Source of the DNA: Bolinopsis microptera
Taxonomy: Eukaryota; Ctenophora; Tentaculata; Lobata; Bolinopsidae
Assembly (NCBI RefSeq): GCF_026151205.1
Contig: NC_087076.1
Coordinates: 15,894,419-15,958,418 of the forward strand
DNA length: 64,000 nucleotides
Reading direction: 5' to 3'
The notes below the pieces were generated by a model. That model was not told where the DNA came from. It did no database searches and worked only from the letters and a program-made list of their open reading frames with translations. A program made the translations under genes and the position numbers. Below are positions 57,753-64,000 of this stretch, one piece after another (positions within the stretch are counted from its first letter, which is position 1; every line of letters starts with the position of its first letter).

Positions 57753-59897
57753 TCACACGGTATCCTTTGGCTCCTGAGCTGGTGTCACTGCTTCTGGCTC
57801 CTGGGGTGGTATCACTGCTTCTGGCTCCTGGGGTGGTGTCACTGCTTCTGGCTCCGGATGTACCTCGTCTATATCCTGGAGTGCCACAGCTTGTGAAGCA
57901 CGCCTCACGATGTTGCACACGATGTTCTTTGCCGCAACTTCAACCTCTTCGGCTTGCACGTGGGCTGCCATGTTATCATATTTAGTTTTAACCAAACAGT
58001 TAGCAATATTGTAAACCACGAACTGGTTAAACCACGTACTGCTCTCAGTTGACGACAGATCAGATACCTTGTAATTCTCGCCACGATTCAAAAGAGAAGT
58101 GATCACCTCACTTAATGTAACCGGCACCATTGCAGTGAAACCTTCACCGGGGGTGTCTAACTTTTCTACCTCCAACTTGGTGTACAGTAAGCTCATATCA
58201 GCAGCCGATATCAGGTCATGAGTGTGCAGAACTAACGGAGGCTCAGGTTCGCCCTCAGTAGGTTCTGCAGCCTCGATACACAGCAGGTTCTCAGTATTAC
58301 TTTTATTTGGCTTACCACCTAGCGCCGCCTTCCAGCTTCCAACAGTCTCACTCATCTTGCGGAGAATGTCGTTATCAGACGACGGGATTTCCTCCTCCAC
58401 GGCTGGGACCTCAACCAATACTGCCTCCTCTTCTTGGTTACATATGTATGCATCACTCCGGATAAACTTAATTGTCACTTCCACTTTTTCAATGTCTGCA
58501 GGCTGATCTTCAGCATCATGTACAATCGCAAATTCAACTTTAGCTCCAATCTCAGATTCGACTTTAGATTCGACTTTAGATTCGACCTCAGATTCAATCT
58601 TAGTTTCAACTTTCGTAAGAAGGAAGCCACAGTTAGTCCCTTTCCAAGCACAAGACTCCCTATTCACACCTGGATGGGCGAACAAGAAATGGGAGACACC
58701 TCTGCTTTCACCACCGCAACCAACCTCAACGTTATCGTATTCAGAAGATAGGATCTCGCTGTACTCAATCAGATTCAGTAATCTGATGTAGCTTTCCAGT
58801 AGACCGTCCCCCATGTCCACGTTTATATTCTTCAGGAGGTTTATGGATGAGCGAATGTACGGCCTGTGAGCTCGATTAAGATTCTTTTTACAGCATATTT
58901 CTTCCAGTTCCTTGCAAATGTCTTCGATCCCATCGAGCTGCTGTATGTCACCCTCGAATCCGAGCAGCATGTGAAGAATATAGTCCACCAAAGTGTTTAC
59001 ACTCTTTATTTCAGTATCTCCAGCTACTTGTGTGATGGGTACAGGACCACTCTCTGGGAAGAACCTGTTTTGCATCCACTTGTAGTCAAATACCGCATTC
59101 TCTTGGGAAATATCTTTTGAGATCGCTAAACTAGATGAATCTCTTACGACGTCGAAAACCAGCTTCATGTCTTCGGGCGGCATGCTGAGAAACCTAGATG
59201 CCAAAACATCAACCATCTTGTTATAGTCCACACGACAAAGGATCTTGCAGAGTGTCATGTTAAGATTCTCCAACAAAATTCTCGACTTTTCTGTCAGCTG
59301 TTTGTTACCCTCGACATCTACAAGAAGTGCTTTCATCAGAAAGCCTAGGGTAGAGATCGCAGCAGATCTTAGAATCACGTTTATTTCAAGAGGCGTCAAA
59401 TCTCTTTTGACAAATTCTTCGACGAACTTTAGATGGCCGCTTCCATTCAATTCTTTAGCTGTTTTGACAAACAAGTCAACAAAAACCATGTAAGGATCCC
59501 CCCACTTTGTCACCATAAACTTGCATTCCTCCCATATTTTCTCCATTTCCTTATACTCCCATTCTCCATTCAGGCATCTTTGTTCCTGGTTACGTATCTT
59601 TGTAGCAAAGTGCTTGTGGCATTCTTTTGTCAACCACTGGACAAGAAATTGCACAGAGAGTCTAAGAAGGTCAAGGAAATGTAGATCATTGATGGTGTCA
59701 ATGGATTTGCTCTCAAGCAAGGTCAGAAAAAGAATCACTGTTTCGGGTTCAAAGTCTGTCATGTCGACATCTTGTTTCCCCTGTTTGGAGATGAGGTCGT
59801 CCAGCACAGAACTGTCAGACACCAAGACATCACTATTCACTGCGTAGCACCCGCCGGCCCGGACCTTAACCAAGATTGGCTTGGTCAGAACGGCCAT
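57753..59897 (-). CDS. BTB/POZ-like protein with acidic, repeat-rich C-terminus, single exon
   Basis: A 714-residue uninterrupted frame from the ATG at 59895-59897 (context cacaggATGG). Residues about 1-100 fit a BTB fold pattern: LVKVRAGGCYAVNSDVLVSD, VLDDLISKQGKQDVDMTDFE, PETVILFLTLLESKSIDTIN, then a helix-rich part with LTKECHKHF. The middle (about 110-400) is helical with many Leu and charged residues, of unknown family. The C-terminal 250 residues include repeats of VESKVES and a run of PPQEPEAV units before the stop. No signal peptide or membrane helix. BTB proteins often act as cullin-3 adaptors or scaffolds, but the sequence does not show which. An upstream in-frame TTG extension is not needed. 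Confidence 0.7.
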   Translation of the reverse strand: MAVLTKPILVKVRAGGCYAVNSDVLVSDSSVLDDLISKQGKQDVDMTDFEPETVILFLTLLESKSIDTINDLHFLDLLRLSVQFLVQWLTKECHKHFATKIRNQEQRCLNGEWEYKEMEKIWEECKFMVTKWGDPYMVFVDLFVKTAKELNGSGHLKFVEEFVKRDLTPLEINVILRSAAISTLGFLMKALLVDVEGNKQLTEKSRILLENLNMTLCKILCRVDYNKMVDVLASRFLSMPPEDMKLVFDVVRDSSSLAISKDISQENAVFDYKWMQNRFFPESGPVPITQVAGDTEIKSVNTLVDYILHMLLGFEGDIQQLDGIEDICKELEEICCKKNLNRAHRPYIRSSINLLKNINVDMGDGLLESYIRLLNLIEYSEILSSEYDNVEVGCGGESRGVSHFLFAHPGVNRESCAWKGTNCGFLLTKVETKIESEVESKVESKVESEIGAKVEFAIVHDAEDQPADIEKVEVTIKFIRSDAYICNQEEEAVLVEVPAVEEEIPSSDNDILRKMSETVGSWKAALGGKPNKSNTENLLCIEAAEPTEGEPEPPLVLHTHDLISAADMSLLYTKLEVEKLDTPGEGFTAMVPVTLSEVITSLLNRGENYKVSDLSSTESSTWFNQFVVYNIANCLVKTKYDNMAAHVQAEEVEVAAKNIVCNIVRRASQAVALQDIDEVHPEPEAVTPPQEPEAVIPPQEPEAVTPAQEPKDTV

Positions 59898-60098
59898 CCT
59901 GTGGGTATCGGTTAATCTTAGGCAAAACAAGATGGAGGTCTAAAATTATGTAAATTTGTGTAAATTGACTAAAAATATCGTTGGAATAAAATGTTTCATA
60001 GAACCCAAAAAGCAATGAAACTGATACTAAAAAGCCCTCATAAAGTGTCAACAAGCACAAAACATGTATTGAAATCACAGAACAGAAAATCATAATAC

Positions 60099-60121
60099 CA
60101 CAGAGAGAGAGAGAGAGAGAG
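60099..60121. repeat. (ga)n microsatellite in the BTB-like gene promoter region
   Basis: About 11 units of ga, roughly 200 bp upstream of the BTB-like start codon. GA tracts are common in animal promoters, but no function can be shown here. Confidence 0.85.
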
Positions 60122-62183
60122 ACGGAGAATCAAATCCGATCTGCAGATTTTTCTGGTGGGACTGCAGTCTGAGCAGGCGGTGTGCAGTTCCGTGTGGTCT
60201 CTAGTCCTACATCTTTAGCGTGGAATTCTAATGATTAACGGATAGTTAGGAAAGCAGAGAAATCATTAACCACACGGAAGACAAGGTATTGATGGTATTG
60301 TTCTCTCAAATATTAACTCCACTCTAAAGCAGCTCAAGTACCTACACACATTTTTGTAAAGCAGGATTAGTAAGACGCTCGGGATTTGTCACACGTCATT
60401 AGTAGATCATGGTTCCGGAGAGTGAATATTTCCTAATAATACGTCACAATTCATTATCTTTTCGTTAGGTTATGCAATTATGTTTGAATGAGAAACGTAG
60501 TATCAACAGCCGAGCAAGATGGACCTTTACTGGAACTTTAAACGTTTTTATCATCTTCAATTTCTACTCTTTTACTCAGACACTTCATGAGTAATGATTA
60601 GATGAGAAACTCAGTGTATTCTTAACAAGGCGTATTCTTGGCTCACAGCCAACTTCTCCATTTCGCCCGGGCCAAGTCCGTTGCAAGGAAGAATTGGAAG
60701 ATCAATCAGTCTTTCTTGTTGAAATTTAGTTTTATACTTTACCCGAATATTCATTACGAGCGTGCTAAATCACTCTACACTCGATCTTCGAGATTTCTCT
60801 AAACCAACTAGGATAGATGAATTTTCGGACGCTAATTCCGAATCACCCCCCATGACATAGGGTTAAAATGCTCCCCTGGCGACATATCGGCGAAAAACTG
60901 TCTTGATCACGTGATATGACCGTATCAGGAAGTTGGTCTAATTTCTCGTTAGGGTTAAAGTTTCAGCATAATATGCTTTTGTCAGGGATTGGGTTAGGGT
61001 TGGGATCAGATTAGAGGGTTAGGGTTTCGAATAGTCGTTCAGGCCCAGCTAAAGAACGGGTTGAAAAATTGTAGACTCTTAAGCCTTAATTGGACATAAC
61101 TCACTAGCTGAAAAAGCTCTGATACGTCCGACTAGAACCTGTAAGACTGGCCTCCAGCTCACCATTTTTGAGATTTAAGCAAATCGAGGATGTTCAAAGG
61201 GTGCAAGATGTTCAGCTCGACAAAATACCGGTGGAAATTATTTCGTAGGCCCTAAAATGACTCTTGCAGATTCGGTCTTAACTCACTATAGGCATAGCTG
61301 TTCAGTTAGTTCTTCGTCAATATGTACAACCAATTACGAATACATTTACAATCAAAGGAGGTTACGGCTAAATCCAGAGGGCCGACAAGCTAGTTTTTGC
61401 GTATTACTATTACAATAAGCGCATGACAATTTAGACATGTGAACTGACGTCTGATTATTCTAATTCATTCATTTATTATTCATATGAAAACTCGTTTTAT
61501 ACCTTGAATTCGAATTTAGTCATTGACTGACAAGAAACTGGACCTAAGATTAAAAATTCTTCACCGGTATTAAACATAATTGCGGTACGTACTTTTAGGA
61601 AAGGTTGCATGTACCGTACGTTTTATAAGCCGGGTACCGTACTTACTTCTTATCATGATGATTAATCACTCTACACTGTAGAGTGATTAATCATCATCCT
61701 ATTTATTACAGATCTTCTAATCACCTTGAGACTACCTTAGCGGATCAAGCGAATTTATTATTGTGCATGGCATGCTTTTCATTTGTATTTTTATGCGGCA
61801 TGGCGTCTGAACCGCCATTGATTATTTGGAAAATATTTAAACTTCTGCACACGATGTGGTAACTTTTTACGTGAAACTATTCAACTTTCGTTATGGAACT
61901 AGTATGCACTTCAGTGCAGTACTTGTTATTGATGCCAAGGTGATAAAAACAGATTTAAATAAAATCGAGTCATCAACTTTAAGTATCATACATAATGTAC
62001 TGCAATTGCAAAGTTAATAAAGTAATATTTCATAGCACGCAAGAAAAAATTGTGATACCATCTATTTTCAAGTCTTTCATTGATGGCTGCTACTCTAATA
62101 ATGATAGCATCAGAATAACGTCCTAATCAAAGAATAAGCGCTTCAACTAACTTTCGAGAGAAGATCTTTTAGCTTACAATATT
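60122..62183. other. Intergenic region between BTB-like and glypican genes
   Basis: No gene recognised. 60768-60905 is a dispersed repeat shared with 40310-40495. A few ggttaggg/gggttaggg words occur at 60950-61030. A perfect palindrome lies at 61655-61697. The 3' UTR of the glypican should occupy the right end. Confidence 0.5.
61655..61697. repeat. Perfect 43-bp palindrome
   Basis: Arms atgatgattaatcactctac+a and its reverse complement (21 bp each) around a single central base at 61676. It contains two gattaatc words. It could be a cruciform or a MITE terminus; nothing else supports a function. Confidence 0.9.
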
Positions 62184-63486
62184 TTAAATTTCTGCAATAT
62201 TTGAGATCATGATGGATGCCAACAATACCACAAAATATACACCCCTATACACACAGGTGTTTTGAGCAGCGCCGTTCTTGTTGAAGCCATGCCCCTTCGT
62301 ACTACTGACTGCCATCAACAACTCCCCGTCTCTAGCCATCTGGCTCATCCGTAACGCGTTCTCCAGAGTAGTCTTAGCTTCCAGTATGTACGGGGAAGGT
62401 TCTCTCTGGTATGGCAGCTGTGGGTTCATCATCTGGCCAGGCTCTGTAAATGGCCTCACAAACCCTGAATCGTAGCTAACACCTGCTCGTGAACCAGTCC
62501 AGCAGCTGGTGGTCGAGTCTTTGGAGAGAGAGCAGGGAAGCTCATCAGGGCTGGAGAGTATCCCGGAGAGACCCTTGTTAACTGAGTACATTCTAGGGTG
62601 CTTGTTCAGATAGTTCCCACTGTCTTTGTAGCCTCCGGAGAACGGGTTCCTCCGCACGCAATCAATAGTGTCTGTTGTCATGACTTGTTTTATGAAGAAG
62701 ATTATCTTAGAGAGATCTCCATACCTAGATATCATCATAAACTTAAGCTCCAAATGCTGCCTGTCCATAACCTTTAGCAGCTCTTCATAAAGAGCAATGA
62801 TACTGGTGACATCAGCAAAACAGCCCCTAACAGTGTTCATACAAGTACTGTGACAGGTCCTAGCAGCGGCTGTTTCATCGTTACAAACCGGGCACATTAC
62901 ATTCCCCAGCTCCCGATCTACTGGGATCCCATTCTGTATCACCTTCTCGTAGCACTGGTTTGTTATGTTGTGGAACCTCACCGCTTGCAGAGACTCGTAT
63001 ATAGCATCCAGGTTGGATTGGAGTGCGTAGAAATTGTTTGTTATGTTTTTGACGTGGGGAAGTGATCTATCTGCGATTTTCTGAATTTGTTCATCGTCCA
63101 GACAGTTCCCAGGGTCGTCCACGACCAGTCTGATTATTCCATACAGTACATCAGTGTAGGAAATCTCAGTCATCTTCTTGTCAGAGTACATAAACTCACT
63201 CACCTTTGGTATAAAGAAGAGCGGCATCATGGTGTGATTCTCGAACATCACCAGATACTGGTCTAGGTTAGAGTAAACCAGGTCAGGGAATCCCCAGGCA
63301 TTTTTAATCATGGCCTGTTCAGGTGGCAGAGGAGCAGCAGGAAACCTCGCCCGGACAGAGGGAGGGCCAGAACACGTGGTGCTGAACAGAGTAGGAGGCA
63401 AAGGGGTAGGCTTGCTGGGCTCGGTAGCAGGTGTTAGCAGAGTGGAGAGGAGGAGAGATGTAGAGAAGGAAAAGGAGGAGGATCAT
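62184..63486 (-). CDS. Glypican-like GPI-anchored proteoglycan core protein, N-terminal frame break
   Basis: Two overlapping minus-strand frames form one gene. From the ATG at 63484-63486 the first frame gives a signal peptide (MILLLFLLYISPPLHSA), then NTCYRAQQAYPF and LCPGEVSCCSSAT, the expected glypican N-terminus with its CC pair, and then TGA (63319-63321). One base further the second frame continues with the next glypican residues (EQAMIKNAWGF ... LDQYLVMF) to 62184. Later hallmarks: CHSTCMNTVRGCFADV (the glypican C-x3-C-x-N-x-x-x-GC signature), SCWTGSRAGVSY, and a C-terminal hydrophobic tail (YFVVLLASIMISN) suited to GPI addition. About 433 residues in all, shorter than the usual 550 or so, and without introns. 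Glypicans carry heparan sulfate and modulate Wnt, BMP and FGF signals. The frame break may be an assembly error, a mutation or recoding. Confidence 0.8.
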
Positions 63487-64000
63487 TGTTAAATGTCCTG
63501 TAAGTGTAAACGGCTAAATTCTGGTGTTATCTACATTTCAACCAGTTCTCATCAACCCTAATCTGAAAATATGATTGTGAACGTTTATCAATTATTTTAA
63601 AGTTGTGATTGTGAACGTACCACTAGAAAAATCGGGACTATCAACTAGACAACAGATATCACAGAGCAGTCGTGAAGTAGCAAGTTCACAGGTCCAAGTG
63701 TAATTAACAGCACGTCCCCGGCACACTTCTCTAATTAGCACCGGTGACTGTGTGAACCGGGGCTGACCAGTGACCGACTCAGTTACTTTCTAACACTTCT
63801 CGACTGTCCTCCCGTGGTCCGGCATCGGTCGTGTGGAATCAATATTGACCATTGAATTTTAGTTTGAGTTGGAGTGATACAAAAATGGGTTTTTTCAAGG
63901 AAACTATGTTGCTGTGTTGCATTGATTTTAAAATAGCGCTGTGAACTTTCAAACAAAAATTAAAGACAATTAAACTTTAGAGAATGACGTGCAGTAGTAA
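63487..64000. other. Glypican 5' flank
   Basis: No coding feature seen up to the window end. The word tgattgtgaacgt occurs twice (near 63572 and 63606). The promoter and 5' UTR of the glypican-like gene should lie here. Confidence 0.4.

Noticed and set aside
60950-61035. ggttaggg words suggesting an interstitial telomere tract
   Set aside because: The words are few, irregular and interrupted; not a tandem TTAGGG array.

Overview
The window is a stretch of nuclear genome from an invertebrate animal. It contains split genes with GT..AG introns, a class A GPCR, a glypican, an NAA60-type N-acetyltransferase and a receptor with ephrin-receptor-like cysteine modules. The DNA is AT-rich and full of transposons and simple repeats. 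I cannot name the species; an early-branching animal such as a cnidarian is a weak guess. Most real genes are split into short exons, so I rebuilt them from splice sites, reading-frame continuity and family motifs.

Layout. 0.5-2.3 kb: NAA60-like gene (+). 2.8-4.4 kb: single-pass receptor with two nearly identical ephrin-like exons (-). 5.97-6.25 kb: hAT-type MITE with an 8-bp target duplication. 6.5-6.75 kb: 24-bp satellite. 6.8-8.2 kb: two-exon class A GPCR (-). 8.9-10.8 kb: nested inverted-repeat elements, including a MULE with a partial transposase. 15.3-17.8 kb and 20.5-35.9 kb: two head-to-tail paralogues of the dimethylarginine dimethylaminohydrolase (DDAH)-like guanidino-hydrolase family, seven exons each (-). 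37.2-39.7 kb: large polypurine and 8-bp arrays. 42.1-48.6 kb: LTR retrotransposon with two 1,124-bp LTRs and no recognisable gag/pol. 49.8-55.7 kb: foldback element, a 1.2-kb tandem duplication and pogo/Tigger-like remnants. 56.2-56.8 kb: orphan exons, including a piece of an MFS transporter. 57.8-59.9 kb: single-exon BTB-like gene (-). 62.2-63.5 kb: glypican with its N-terminal part in a different frame (-).

The most interesting structure is the DDAH-like pair. Their CDS models close exactly (286 and 299 codons of protein) and keep the acidic, His and Cys active-site motifs, yet share no intron position. A 63-bp minisatellite of about 21 units was seeded by the last exon of the downstream copy; each unit carries the active-site Cys motif and the stop codon. 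In the upstream copy, the 3' splice site of exon 5 is the seed of another array of about 64 bp. Intron 4 of that copy holds a three-level nest: a MULE-type element was hit by a LINE, which was hit by a 3.7-kb hAT element. Each of the two inner insertions is framed by a target duplication. Intron 1 carries an RTE-like LINE whose pre-insertion site is preserved as a paralogous repeat near 55.47 kb.

The genes do not form an obvious pathway. The set is a mix of secretory or surface proteins (glypican, GPCR, ephrin-like receptor, MFS), enzymes (NAA60, DDAH-like) and a BTB-like protein.
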